Source: Scytalidium lignicola
Taxonomy: Eukaryota; Ascomycota; Leotiomycetes
Direction: 5' to 3'
DNA: 64,000 bases
Assembly (NCBI GenBank): GCA_002812745.2
Contig: NCSJ02000139.1
Span: 1 to 64,000, forward strand
Both the position numbers and the translations under genes were made by a program. Positions within the stretch are counted from its first letter, which is position 1; each line of letters opens with the position of its first letter. Shown one piece after another: positions 13,906 to 25,759 of the stretch. Under the pieces are notes generated by a model that worked only from the letters and a program-made list of their open reading frames with translations, had not been told where the DNA came from and searched no databases.

Positions 13906-14978
13906 CTAATAACCATATGGTACAAATGGAGTGGTAAAGTAGTTGTCATTGACGGTCGAGTCATAAGTCATATCATCAGTGCAGTATCCTCCTCCAGAAG
14001 GACCAATGTGTGGACTATACAACATTCTCAAGATTAGTATATATATATAACTCATTTACTTAAAAAGAAATAGGGAAGCGGGGTTTTTTATTTAAATAAA
14101 GAAAGAAAAGAAAAGAAAGAAAAACATACCAATGGACACCAGGTCGGTAAGGAACCATGTTCTGATGGACCATTCGGCACAGCAGAGTATTGCGACCAAG
14201 TTCGTAGGCCTCTCCAAAGCGAACATCTTGGGTGAGGTAATTGTAGCAATCGGTAGTATTATCGTACTGCAGGTTTGCGCCAACGCAGAACTCCGTGGCA
14301 GTAGCGCATATGCTTTGAGCCAAGAGATCGGTGAGAACACCCACTGCTGCGGTGGTGGTATTGACTCCAAACAACGGCATGCTGTGATAATAGAGTAAGC
14401 TTATATTTTCCTTTTTCTTTCCAAGGTAAGGTGATAGAATAGAAGGGGATGGACTTTTACCTCGAATCAACCACATAATCCAGTAGCCAATCAAACCACT
14501 TGAATGTAGCATCGTACTGCAATACCTGGCCCTGATCATTCCAAGCATGCCACAGGCCAACCTCGACGGGAACCATGAGGTTCAGAGAGGTGAAGTTGAA
14601 CATGATTCGCGCCGTCGCGGAAGTGATGTAGTCATTGGCAGCAAATTGGAGGATTTCATAAGACAATGGGACGCCGAGGAGAGACAGTGCATTGGGGTTT
14701 GCAGCCAGATTGGCAAACAGGCCGAACATGTACTCGGTATTGAGTTCGCGGCCATCGAAGGTGCGGGTGATGTCAACTCGGCCTAGGACGTTCTCGGCAA
14801 ACAAGGTGGAGTTGATGGACTCTGCTTGGACGACATTATTGGGGTAGGTGTAGTTGTTCAAGAAGTTGACCTGGAGGTTGTAGAGCTCATCGAAAGTGAA
14901 GTTTCCCAGGCCGGGAGCAGTGGTCGTCTGTGCCCAGACAAAGGGCGCCAGAACGGAGAGGAGGGCGAGGAACTTCAT
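13906..14978 (-). CDS. uncharacterised secreted protein with C-terminal CPHIGPSGGGYC motif
   Basis: Three exons, 14978-14461, 14381-14130 and 14014-13906, join in frame to 292 residues. Residues 1-16 (MKFLALLSVLAPFVWA) form a signal peptide. Several NxT/NxS sequons (NFT, NYT, NST, NTT) suggest glycosylation, and paired cysteines near the C-terminus suggest disulfides. The splice of exons 2 and 3 creates CPHIGPSGGGYC, a motif I associate with a widespread but functionally undefined family of fungal secreted proteins with an NTF2/SnoaL-like body. I cannot name a reaction. A GAG trinucleotide run lies about 80 bp upstream (polypyrimidine on the coding strand), and about 3 kb of gene-free DNA follows. 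Exon structure is confident; function is unknown. Confidence 0.75.
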
Positions 14979-17900
14979 GGTGGCGCGTATGCCGAACCCA
15001 GATCGATTTGTCCAAGAGGCCAACGCAATAGAGAAGGAGAAGTGATAGTATATGTAGTGGAGGAGGAGGAGGAGGAGGAGGAGGAGGATGAATAGAAGGT
15101 GGATTTACGAGGAGGGGTTGTGCGCATGGTTTAATATAGCGAGACATCTTGGGGTGGTCGAGAAGTACACAGTAGTGAATAAATAGCGTTACAGTTCGGT
15201 GGTGAAGGGTTTCAATCCCATGTCCATGAAAAAAGAAGGGATAGCGAACCCCCAGAGAAGGGCGGCCCCTGCAGAAGAAGTGAGAGTGTCAGACCGGGAT
15301 TGGCGGCGGCAAAGGTGCGCTACCCTACCCTACCGCTGCAGCGTTGCTCCAACCCTAACGCACAACGGTTTCGGCGGGCTGGACCCCTGGACGCTAGCCC
15401 ATCGTGCCCATGTGGTCACCAACGGCTGCCCACCTGCCAGCGTCTTTTAGTGTGCTGCTCTTGCATGTCCTTGGGTGCTAAGAGTCCAAGACAACAGTGT
15501 GATAAATAACGGATACGTTCGAGTACGGCAAAAGATCGTGTCTCTTCCTTGTAGGGCCACCCTGTCTCACCTGCACCAGCCGCGAGATGGTGCAGGCGGA
15601 ATCGTCTTCCACGTCTTCCAGTGCAGACACACCCACCTCAACGGCCACTAACTGTCACTCGCTCCTACTAACTCAGGTAACGCGGTCATGGATCATTGGT
15701 GCTGTCGGCCCGTTCATGGAGCCCGTCAACGCTATCCACTTGGTTCTCATAGGCCTGCTCTAGGCACTCTGCTCGACGCTGCGTGTCTGTATATGTGTAC
15801 GATAGTACATGTACTGTACTGTACATCCCACTCCAAACTCGTCACAACCCAGCTGCTGCTTCTCGTTGTGGTTCATCCATGGCCGCATGGAAATGGCAAT
15901 GCCCGTCACATCGGTGCTTTTCGACTACCCACTCTTTGCACGCGGAATGGTTCCCTATGGGGGCACATGATGAGCTCCAGACACTCACAGGTGAGCATTG
16001 CACACCTGGATATTGCTGAGAAGATGGAAAGAGTGCAAAGCATGTTGGTCTTTTGCTCTGGATGCCAGACCCAAGCGACCCCAGAAACATCGTCGTCCGC
16101 CGTCTTCTGCCCCTAGTACCTGTGCCCTACAGGATCGATGCCCTTCCTGGAGATGAAAGCAGATGATGGGAATGAATAACCCCGGATCAGATGAAAACTG
16201 CGCAGCTATCTATCGAGTTGCCTTTCCAGGACATGGACATGAACCTCAAGGGTTCTGCAATTGCGGTGTGAGAAGAGGCCTGTCCAAGCATAAAAGCATC
16301 CCCGTGTGTCGCAGCGACGTCTTCTGATTAAGCGACCCAGGCTGTCGGGAGTACCGTACCGTACCACGCCTACCGTAAATGCGGAGGGCTGTTGGTGCTA
16401 CGACAGTTACGAAGGGGCCCCGAGGGGATTTATGGGCGGCAGGGTGGTAACACAAATGCGCCCAAGCCTCAGGCTAACAAAGCTTGGCCTCGACGTGCAT
16501 GCACATGTACCTTCATGTACCTTCCTCCCAAAGTATACAAATAGGTGCGGATCTACGGAATAACGGCATGTTTATCGATGCTTGGGAGTGGAAAATAAGA
16601 AGGATGTTGCTGCCGTATAGGATCTAGATACTGAGCTAGATTCTCACATATTGGCACCACTATGTTTTGTGATAACCGCCGCCACAAGTCAAATTCGCTC
16701 TTCCTCTTTTCAATCAGGCTGGTAATGTAATTCTATCACTCCTTCCAGATTCAAATTCCAAAGCTCGCATATTCTTGGAATAATATATGTAGGCTCTAAT
16801 TTTCCTTTTTCCTTTTTCCCTCTTTATTTGAGTAGTCTATAAATCTCAAGAAATCCCATACAATCCTCTGGCATATTGAATGAACAGAGACAAATCTTGT
16901 GTTGCCAATCTTGTACCTTACACAGTGGCAGTAGTATCAAGGGAAGGTATTTATCTTGCTACTATTCACATTTATAGTATTTATTTATTGATTTTAATTT
17001 TAAACCAACAAGGAATTCATAAGGATTTTGATATCTATCNTTTTTTATTATGTACTGTGCATCACACGTGTACCGTATGGGTAAATAAAAATACTACGTG
17101 ATTTGTTACATCCCACCGCTTGTTCGTGCAAAACTTGACAGAGAATAACAGAGTCAATACAAACCAAAAAATGTTTCTGTAACCATACTCCGTCGATATA
17201 ACTCAAACTAGCTTGAAGCTTGTCCCGATAATATAGACGAGGTGCAACAATTATACCACCACGATCTGCATTACAGGGGATTTCAAACCCCCTCTTCAGG
17301 GTCGGAATTCGCAATTTCCAAAGGATCCACACTTCTCCTTGGCCATTTCCAATCCAAATTTATGGAAAAGATGGCAAAACAAAAACAAAAACGTGCAGGA
17401 AGGGAGGGGCTTGTGGATAGCTCGGCCAACAATATTGTATGTATCGTTACGGACGTACTGTACTTGAGAAATTCAAAGGTAACATGCCATTTTGTGACGG
17501 TGAATACCGCCTTGCATGAACTCACCTGTTAAGCCTTCCTCCATTCGCAATGGTGCGCGTTTGGAACTCTTCTGCCGCCGGTCCGATAGGTTAGTAGAGC
17601 AAGCTGGGGAGAACTGGAGGAAACCTGATCTACCGCGGAGAGGTGCCAGAGCGAAGCTAGGAATGCACTGTCGTCCTCGTTAGTGCTAAATGGGTGAGTT
17701 GGGAGTCTGTTTGCCAGTTGGAGTGCAGTGATAGAATGAGTTGAGGTATCATATCTCGACGCATACTTCGAGCTAAAGGGAGGGAGATATCTCTTTTGAG
17801 GAGATATTGCTATCAGAAAGTATCTAGATTAGTGTGAAAGAATCATTGAGCTCTAATCGGAAGGTGTCCCGATTGCCTTTGTTACCGCCTCAAGATCAGA

Positions 17901-18174
17901 ATGTTGGATCAAATGGTACAAAAGTCAAAGACCGGGGAATAGAATTACCCCTCACATCGAAAGCAAAACGTAATTCCCGAGTGAAAAACTGAGTGAGGTC
18001 TATTGTGTATGAGTCGAGATGCGGTCTAAAGTCGAGATACAGTCCTCCTAAAGCAATGCCATACCATGCCATGCCATTGAATCCATCCAAAACGCCAGGT
18101 AATAAAAATACATCATCTCAAACGTACCTCGTTAATACATATAAAAATACACTTTCCATCCAAGGTGATCGAGT
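14979..18174. other. 3.2 kb gene-free block upstream of the secreted-protein gene
   Basis: No frame here shows a recognisable domain or a splice pattern that builds a gene. From about 15,200 to 16,600 the composition is distinctly GC-richer than the flanks, with many GTAC-containing palindromic words (15,790-15,830; GTACCGTACCGTACC at about 16,355). From 16,600 on it becomes AT-rich, with one N at 17,040. It may be an extended promoter of the secreted-protein gene or hold an unrecognised non-coding transcript. Confidence 0.45.
15057..15088. repeat. (GAG)n microsatellite
   Basis: Uninterrupted GGA/GAG trinucleotide run of about ten units. It lies roughly 80 bp upstream of the secreted-protein ATG, so on the coding strand it is a CCT polypyrimidine tract, a common fungal promoter or 5' leader element. 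Confidence 0.9.
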
Positions 18175-18788
18175 CTAATCACACCTACCGTCCTTCCACC
18201 CAGTCCTCCACCTCTCCTCCCACTTATTGCAATCGAATTCCTTCTTCCCCAGCTTCTTGTTAACATCATTATGTGCTTCACATAGCCATCGTCCAAACTC
18301 ATCCCTACTCCCCGCTCTTATTTTCTCCCGTTCCATATACGCCTGGAAATCCTCCGCGCACACCCAGCATGGATATAACTTTCCAAACAAGCCCATGAAC
18401 TGTTTTACATTGCTCTGCTCTTCTGGCGTTGGTTTCTCGGGGTAGGTGGCTGAAATGGAGTGCAGGAGGGTCCAGGAGGCGCGGCCAAGCTGCTCTACAT
18501 CGGGAGGACAGTCGTCTGGTGGCATAACCTTTGTGGTCTTTTTTGCTTGTGAAGCCCAAGAAGCAAAGGAGGTGCAGGACCGACAGCTTTGAGAAGNAAA
18601 AAAAGTTTTTAGCTTTTCAAGTCTGTTCTTAATAATGCAATTCTGCAGGTTTGAAGAACGACCTACGGTTTGCCATCCTTCCCCAAAACTACACCCTTGG
18701 GGAATTTCTTCGGCCGGTCTGCTGCGCTGCTACTAGGTGGTATCGCAGTCGCAGTGCTGCTATCATTTTCCCTAGTATCATCTGCCAT
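18175..18788 (-). CDS. ERV1: mitochondrial FAD-linked sulfhydryl oxidase Erv1
   Basis: Re-oxidises Mia40 in the intermembrane space, passing electrons through FAD to cytochrome c or oxygen; also needed for cytosolic Fe-S protein maturation. Exon 1 (18788-18667) encodes a short hydrophilic N-terminus ending FPKGVVLGKDGKP. The intron 18666-18587 contains an N at 18,597. Exon 2 (18586-18175) begins CRSCTSFASW, giving 177 residues. The shuttle CxxC (CRSC), the catalytic YPCWVC next to FAD and the structural pair CEAH...FDC (C-x16-C) are all present, as is the conserved WTLLHSISATYP helix. The short N-terminus without a presequence fits import by the Mia40 route. It shares a 193-bp promoter with HEM4. 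Confidence 0.95.
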
Positions 18789-18981
18789 AGTATCGGTAAT
18801 TAGAGATTCCCCAAATTTATTTGGTGACAGAACAGAAAGAAAAGGATGTTAAAGAAAGCTTGTCCTTGAGCTTTGTAATTGGCCGGAACTTGCCGGATAG
18901 GAAGATAGATTACAGTAAACATTGATCACCATCCCACAACTTCCCCACACTTAAAAACAATCAATTCGCAATGTCTATACA

Positions 18982-20003
18982 ATGACCGGCAACTACACTG
19001 TCAGCGAAAGTGGCATACCAATATTTCTACTAAAAACAAGATCCAGTCCAACTGATGGGTATGAAGCGTTCTTTTCGGCGCCAAATGGTGAATTGAAATT
19101 TAAGCCGACATTTGTACCTGTCCTGGAACATAAGTTTTTAGATGATGGGTTAGAAACTGTTGGGAAACTGTTGAAAGGCAGACAATTTGGGAGAGATAGT
19201 AATAGTAGATATGGTGGCCTTATATTCACATCTCAACGCGCTGTAGAAGCCTTCGCAAAATTGTATCAAGAAATAGGTTGGTTTAGTCTCAATCGAAGGT
19301 AAAACGTGCCCTCGGACTGATGTTATCTTTACAGTTGTTCCTGATGACGAATCAAATAATTCGCCGCATCTGCATGATGTCCCTATATACACTGTTGGAC
19401 CAGCTACAACTCGGGCATTGCGCGCAATATCCCCTTCACTNAAACCTCTTCGGCGAAGAAACGGGAAATGGCGAAGCTCTAGCACATTTAATACTGGACC
19501 ACTATGCAGAATGGTATCAATCTCGGGAACAGAAGCCTCCGCTACTATTTCTAGTAGGCGAGCAGCGGCGCGATATTATTCCAAAAACGCTCATGGACCC
19601 AACATTATCTAAAGATCGACGGATTCAGGTGGACGAGCTCGTCGTATATGGTACTGGTGTCATGGAGTCTTTTGAACAGGATTTTACACAACGATTGGAA
19701 GAAACGAGCCTATGTAATGAGAGATGGGTCGTCGTGTTCTCACCTACGGGGTGCGAAGCCATGCTTCGTTCTCTAGGACTTTTGGATCCTGTAACTGGTA
19801 AGGTAAAGACATCTGATATGCGAACTAAGGCAAGTAGTAGTAGTGAAAACAGGCGTGTATATATTGCTACTATCGGACCTACCACGCGGGATCACCTAAA
19901 GAAGAATTTTGGTTACGAACCTGATGTTTGCGCAGAAAAGCCAAGTCCAGAGGGAATTATGACGGGCATTCAAAAGTTCTTGGAACAAAATAAATACCAT
20001 TAA
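18982..20003 (+). CDS. HEM4: uroporphyrinogen-III synthase
   Basis: Fourth enzyme of heme synthesis; cyclises hydroxymethylbilane to uroporphyrinogen III with inversion of ring D, in the cytosol. Exons 18982-19276 and 19335-20003. N-terminal PIFLLKTRS, GGLIFTSQRAVEAF, YTVGPATTRAL and the C-terminal YIATIGPTTRDHLKK region are the family's conserved blocks. The N at 19,441 shifts the frame: upstream reads ...AISPSL and downstream NLFGEETGNGEAL. Deleting the N gives a perfect SLNLFGEETG junction and a 963-nt CDS (320 residues), so I treat it as an assembly artefact and the gene as intact. Divergent from ERV1. Confidence 0.93.
19441..19441. other. ambiguous base inside HEM4
   Basis: Single N between CT and AAACC. 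Removing it restores the reading frame exactly. Confidence 0.85.
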
Positions 20004-20473
20004 AAGTTATCAAACCAGGAAGAGCTCGGGAAGCATTGAAGACGGGAGCTGCCGCTTGGGAATTATTAGCCAATGTCAACCCCTGCTTAGTTCTTCACTA
20101 CTCTCGGAGTCTTCGGCCTAGCGATCCTCTATGGCGGTCAGGTAATAAATCTAACAAGAGACGAATTTCGTACAGTAATGTGGCTTCAAGATTAGCCATC
20201 ATCAACTTTTCCATAATACTAGTAGCATTGTATATAGTGAGATGTGTTACCAACAAGATTATTGCTTAATTAAGTAAGAGATCTAAATTATAAGAGCTTG
20301 AGATTTTTCTAACACTTCTCAACTTATTAGAATTAATATGCTCCTGCAGCAGCAAATCATGCTTTAGCGAATCATTTTTCTCAGCAATAAATATCATCCC
20401 ACTGTGCATTCTACCTACAAATATATTTTTAATTAGACCATTTCCCAGGCCTAGTCAAACAAACACAGCAAAG
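20004..20473. other. spacer after HEM4
   Basis: AT-rich. A 77-codon plus-strand frame (20036-20269) with a hydrophobic end is present but has no recognisable homology and no splice context. It is not called as a gene. Confidence 0.4.
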
Positions 20474-21033
20474 ATGTATTTAACAAAATCCGAAGTTGAG
20501 GCCATCGTTCGTACCCTCGAGCATGGCGATGGTACACATTTTTGGAGCCGAGTCTCACCGGATGTTAACTGGACGATTATGGGGAATTCCCCTGCCGCTG
20601 GGACCTACAACTCGCTCGCTGAACTGTCTGCAAATACCTTGCAAAAGCTCTCCAAAGTGTTGGATGGCCAACCTCTCAAATTCAAAGTACGCAGTCTCAT
20701 TATTGGGGGAGAGAATGGGGAATGGAGTACCCTCGAAATACAGGCCCATGGTCGGACTAAAAATGGTTTGTGTTCAGTATTATATATATTATATGGCCCC
20801 ATAGTTTTGAGAAATGGAATCAGGCGTTGTGCTGAAGCAACAAAAGATTCCCCACTATGAGAGATAGACGTGCTGATTCTCTGCTTCTCTTAGGGAAAGA
20901 GTTCGACCATGAATACGTCCTTGTAATGAAGTGGAGTGAGGAGGGCAAAGTAGTGTTAGTGAGAGACTATTTGGATTCTGCACTGTTGAATCGGATTTTT
21001 GAAGAGAATGGGGGCTATAAAGCCGATGAGTGA
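20474..21033 (+). CDS. SnoaL/NTF2-like domain protein
   Basis: Two exons, 20474-20765 and 20894-21033, join in frame to 143 residues. The sequence has the SnoaL-like layout: an N-terminal helix (SEVEAIVRTLEHGD), FWSRVSPDVNWTIMG, a mid-domain LKFKVRSLIIGGENGEWSTLEIQ strand pair and a C-terminal EYVLVMKWSEEGKVVLVRDYLDSALL strand. Such alpha+beta cone proteins can be isomerases, hydratases or simply ligand binders, and nothing here fixes a substrate. There is no signal peptide, so it is probably cytosolic. Neighbours are housekeeping genes and give no pathway hint. Confidence 0.8.
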
Positions 21034-21375
21034 AGATGGGTTGATATTGTTAGCGTACCGTGTTCCATGCGTTAGTGCCAAAACTTGAGACTTAGCATGT
21101 CTCTGAAGGAGCTGTAGCACAGCGAGCAATCTACCTTAGATACTATAGATAGCGTCTGCCTCGGCCTTTCAGCCCTGTGGTCGGATAAATTTAGTGTCAG
21201 GCACCGTCAGCACATCCCCGCAATGCATAAGTCGTTCCATTCACAACTAATTCCAGCCTCTAAATATATTGATGTGTGATACCATACAACTTCTGCAAGT
21301 CCAGAGACTGTCTCTTTCCACTATTGCTTTTGCTTTTTCCGGCCGGGTTGAAGGACAGAAGCGAGAAATCCCACC
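21034..21375. other. promoter region of OXR1
   Basis: 342 bp without coding potential between two genes on the plus strand. No specific site is identified. Confidence 0.4.
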
Positions 21376-22441
21376 ATGAGCTCTCACGATGAGGCAATGG
21401 ACACACCGACGTCATCTTCTGGAGCCGCCTCACCGCCACCTAGCATGTCCTCTTCCTTCCATATTCCCACAACCGTTTCACACGCCGTAAGTGGACTGCT
21501 ACGGAGATTTTCGTCGGATTCCCAGGGCAATTTGCAGAAGTCTACATCTACATCGCGTTACAGTGGCCTCTCTGAAGCTAGGAGCGGGGTAACAGATGGT
21601 GTCTACACGCCACCGCATCGAACAGCCTCGCCGTTTCAGCCTCCTCCGTTATACCCTCTGAATTTAAAGGGGTACCGAGAATCTACTGCTCAATCCGCAC
21701 AGTTATTATCAAAGGCACTAGCTGAGGAGATCCGTTTGCTCGTGCCGCCCCGGTTACAGCTATGCGAAGAATGGAATCTTGTTTACAGCCTTGACCAGGA
21801 TGGCGTCAGCCTTGGAACACTATATAAGAAGTGTGATGAGTTAAGAGGATTAAGAAATGGCTATGTACTAGTTGTAAGAGATGGTGAGGGTGGTGTATGT
21901 GCTGAATAGATCTCAATTGTATCGAGCACCGAAATACTGACAGCTACTCCAGCTTTTCGGTGCCTACCTGACAGACGCTCCTCATCCTTCACCTCACTAT
22001 TTCGGTACAGGTGAATGCTTCCTCTGGCGCGCTTCTATACTCTCTGCCAATAGCACCGACAACCTTCCCCTACCACCATCCGCCGACACGACAAACCTAC
22101 AACGCTCAACAACTCTAAGCACTAGCTCCATATCCAATGGTAATTTGGCACCTCCTCCCCCTAAAAGCCCTGGGTTAGGTACTGGTGCCAGCACTCCCGA
22201 AAGGATACGCTTCAAAGCCTTTCCATATAGCGGTATAAATGACTACATGATGCTTTGCGAACCGACTTTCCTAAGTGTTGGTGGTGGTGATGGACATTAT
22301 GGATTATGGCTAGATGATTCTTTCGAGAAAGGAATAAGCAGCATGTGCCTGACTTTTGGCAATGAGCCATTAAGTGACGAGGGAGAAAAGTTTGAAATAT
22401 TGGGCGTTGAGGTTTGGACTATTGGAAATATGCCACGGTAA
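21376..22441 (+). CDS. OXR1: oxidation resistance protein 1, TLDc domain
   Basis: TLDc-domain protein linked to oxidative-stress tolerance; in yeast Oxr1 promotes disassembly of the V-ATPase. Exons 21376-21894 and 21953-22441 give 335 residues. The first 100 residues are Ser/Pro-rich and disordered. The TLDc domain follows: LSKALAEEIRLLVPPRLQLCEEWNL, LVYSLDQDGVSLGTLY, GGLFGAYLTDAPH across the intron, a low-complexity insertion (Ser/Thr/Pro), then FPYSGINDYMMLCEP, GGGDGHYGLWLDDSFEKG and FEILGVEVW near the end. The compact size fits Oxr1 better than the larger Rtc5. It converges with DPH7, 256 bp apart. Confidence 0.92.
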
Positions 22442-22697
22442 AGCTTCTGGTCGACGTGGAAGTACAATATACCCAGTTCTTTTTTTTATTTAATTATGCT
22501 GGATAAGGTTTGGGATGGGACAAAGTTCCAAGGATGACTACTCATAACATATATGGCGCTCTATTATGATATATAACTGGGTTGGATTGGATCAAATCTG
22601 CTAAAGCGCTCATTTGTTTAACGATGAGAGAACACACTTACGAATCAAGGGAACATATAAGGAAATACATACACTTTTGATCACCTGATATTGATAT

Positions 22698-24111
22698 CTA
22701 TCCTGACCTAGCATTAAATCTCCAGATGCAAAGTAAGCGGTCATAAAAGCTGGTTGAGACACAGAGTCTACCTTCATCCTCACCTTTCCCTGCATTTTTA
22801 CGTAGAGGTTGGACAGCACTCCCATAGCACATACTCTTATGATCCGTCACCTCACCCAGAACTTTAATGCTCCAATCCTTGTTATGCCTAACCTCTAAAA
22901 TCCGTGCCCCAGCATGCATACAAGAAGCTAAAATCTTTAAATTTAAGTCGTCACCGTTCTGCTCTTGTGGGCCGTAGTCTTCTAAAAAGTTCAACCGCCA
23001 GACACCTCCTCCAATATATAGTTTTGAAAGTACTGTAGGCCCTCTTAATAATTGGCTGGGATCTGCGGCACAGATTCGCACATGATCATCATAACTGCCC
23101 GTAATCAGTATATCTTTCGAGTCATCCGCTCTAAAAGGTATCGGCAGTATAGCCGTGAGGCCAGCATCGTGGCTTGGTCTGGTGTTCCTCATTAGACCAG
23201 CAGGTCGTAATTCAAATGGATCCCCCATATCATCATCCTCAGCCTTATCAATTGGATTTTCAGGAGTGTTAAGAGCGAAGGTCGCTACATTAAGGTGGCC
23301 ATCATCGCCTCCAGAGTAAAGTGCACATTGCTGCTTGCCGTTGAGCAATGATGATGAGGGTGAGAATGCGGAACACCAAGCTTCCAGGCTGTGGGTAATT
23401 AAAGGTTCATCATTGGGAGCGAATTCGATACTATCTGTAAGTTCTTCATGGAGTTTCAGGACGTGCACTGCACCTGTTGAGAGGGTGACACTGAGGATGG
23501 ATGGGAGCGTTGGATGCCATGCGAATGAGAGAACGAGTGTATCTTGGGGGAAAAGTTGGTGAGTTTTAAGGTGTTTGATAGATGGTTGGGCATCATTCGT
23601 CAACTTGAAAGTTGATATTGAGCCTGTGCTGGAAGCTATGGCAAAGATTGATGGGGTGTGTGGAGAGAAGTGAAGGTCGAGGATAGCTGAATGATATGAT
23701 AGTGTCTGAACTAGGGCCCTATGAAAATGATGAGACTTGTATGGTAAAATGATATCAAATGAAGGTTAATGGTGAGAATTGAAGTCGTGAAATAGAGAGA
23801 AAATGACTGCGTGCAAAAATAATTTTATGAAAATCAAAAGGTATTTTAACCTACGGTTTATCTTCAATTATTTTAAATAAAATTAGGCTCCCATTTCTAG
23901 ACTGAGGAGCACTGGGATGAGCTTCGATATCCTGTTGCTCATTTAGGTAATCTCCTTTTTCTTTCAATGTATCTTCATCTTTTTGCAAATTATAAGTTCC
24001 CACCACAAAATAATTCCTATTTTCTGGCGAAAATTCAATGCAGCTTGGCGGCAAATCCAAGATTATTGAAGATAAAGGCTTGATCGTGGTATTGGAATCT
24101 TCTTCCCTCAT
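22698..24111 (-). CDS. DPH7: diphthine methyltransferase/esterase Dph7 (WD40)
   Basis: WD-repeat enzyme that removes a methyl ester from diphthine on elongation factor 2, letting Dph6 finish diphthamide (yeast Rrt2/Dph7). Exon 1 (24111-23855) encodes LDLPPSCIEFSPENRNYFVVGTYNL; exon 2 (23718-22698) the rest, total 425 residues. Repeats seen: AILDLHFSPHTP, VLSFAWHPTLPSILSV, GGDDGHLNVATF, DILITGSYDDHVRI, YIGGGVWRLNF, HKSMCYGS and a final STSFYDRLLCIWRF. The GGGVWRL and SMCYGS blocks are Dph7 hallmarks. It is divergent from the DUF1917 gene with 349 bp between. Confidence 0.93.
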
Positions 24112-24460
24112 TTTTATGCATAAATTTATGTTGGGATAAGGAGATGTAATCTTTACATGGATGATGAAGATGGCTTGGCTGTAAAGGGTAAATAAATCTC
24201 GGTACGGGCAAAGAGCGGCGTAGCTCCCAAGTTCACACAGCCTTGTTCCTGTTTCAAATCAATTCTTAATGTCACAACTAAATGAAAGGGAAAATTATTA
24301 ATTTTGCTTGTTTCAAGATTCAAAGCTCTTTCATACTGTCTCTTAGTTTAGCTTTCTCAATAGCTGGCGAAAATATTTATTAGTCTATTTCTTGGGTCGT
24401 GCCGATTCACCCGTGCTGTAAGGAGTCTTCCAATAATGCCTCTGGGCAAAGACAGAGACG
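24112..24460. promoter_or_regulatory. shared divergent promoter DPH7 / DUF1917 gene
   Basis: 349 bp, AT-rich, between two divergent start codons. No specific sites are recognised. Confidence 0.45.
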
Positions 24461-25651
24461 ATGACGGATGATTGTGGGTACCTTTCAGATGAATCTGACT
24501 TTTATGGTACGTGATAGAATGAATATTCTTTTTCGGGTATAACTATTAACAAATTGCAGGAGCTGAAAATACTAAGAGAGGCCTGGAGCTGCGCGCAAGT
24601 AGTTTTGACGTATTAGGATGGTGGAAGACAAAAAATCCTTCGCTCACTGAGATTGCAAATGTCAATATTTCAGTTAAGCTAGAGAAGGGAGCGGCTCCTA
24701 TGTACAACATCTACGAGGGGCTCTCATGTGGTCGTCAACTCACCGAGACCGTGGATGAGTTCTTGCAAAGATTACCCCCTGCCTCATCTCAGCAATCAAT
24801 TTCGCTCCCATGGATCTTCATCTCTAACCCATATATCCCACGTTACGGAAAGCAACTTCTTCCATCCCAAATGCCTTCTAGTGAGGTTATTACAGAGGCT
24901 CCCCCTGAGCCCGAGAGCGACGTTAAGCGGTTCAGAGAGATTGGCCAAGAGCTACTTGAAGAATTATCCGGATTGAGGAAGAAAATCGAGAAACAGAAGG
25001 CAGGACAGTCAATCTCTACAATAACTAGAGCAGTTAATATACAGAAGACTCATATTGTGGATAGAATACTCGGAGCTGCTCAAGAGACACACGTGAGGTC
25101 TGGAAAGGTAAGTTGCTTATATCGAACTTTCATAGCTAGTTGATAAAGATTGCTGATGGATTAATATTTCTTAAAGTGGATGTTATTTTGCCCCGCATCT
25201 GAAGTCAATGCGATCTGGTCGATTGTTGCCCGACATACCGCCAACAATGAGCTTGGAGTGGCAGCAAAGGTTTCCCCTTATGATCCAAACGGCACCAGAA
25301 GTGCGGCTAGAGTCATTTGTATTTATACAAAGGATTTCCTAGATATTGAAGATATCCGCAGAGTTATTCGCAAGTTACAGGATCTTGATCTTGTCGAGAC
25401 GAAGGGGCGTCCCATTTACTACAAGCCAGGTAAGTCAAAATGCCCACCATCAAGGTTATACTCATTTTAGACGTCCAGATGCATATACATATCTCGATAT
25501 TAGAAATCCGAATGAATGGGATATCAAACCTTCATTGTATAATTCCGGCGATCTGTTGAAACAAATATCAGCTCCTGTAAAGAGCACGTTAGATGGGTCT
25601 TTCCACAGTCGGGATGAATACACAAAGTATTGGAAGGAGATGGAATCTTGA
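24461..25651 (+). CDS. DUF1917 / Bles03 (UPF0696)-like protein
   Basis: Four exons, 24461-24506, 24560-25107, 25177-25429 and 25479-25651, close in frame to 339 residues. The tiny first exon encodes MTDDCGYLSDESDFYG. The second half holds the domain: THVRSGKWMLFCPASEVNAIW, IVARHTANNELGVAAKVSP, ICIYTKDFLDIEDIRRVI, LKIPYLKP-type YYKPDAYTYLDIRNPNEW. Human Bles03 of this family has an eIF4E-like fold, but no function is established in fungi and I do not assign one. The first half carries a basic coiled coil (ELSGLRKKIEKQK). The last acceptor was chosen at 25478 because it alone gives KPDAYTYL in frame. Ends 108 bp from the NAA30 stop. Confidence 0.83.
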
Positions 25652-25759
25652 CGTGATACTTTGGATATTTATTTGATTCTTCCCATTTAGGCCTCTACGG
25701 CACCAGCAGGTTTGACGTCACGTCTCTAGCATCTCGTTTTGTGATCTTATATCCTCGAC

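Noticed and set aside
17040..17532. Opposed frames around the N at 17040
   Set aside because: No motif in either direction and the sequence is AT-rich and low in complexity.
20036..20269. 77-codon frame after HEM4 with a hydrophobic C-terminus
   Set aside because: Short, AT-rich and unsupported; the hydrophobic end is what AT-rich DNA gives by chance.
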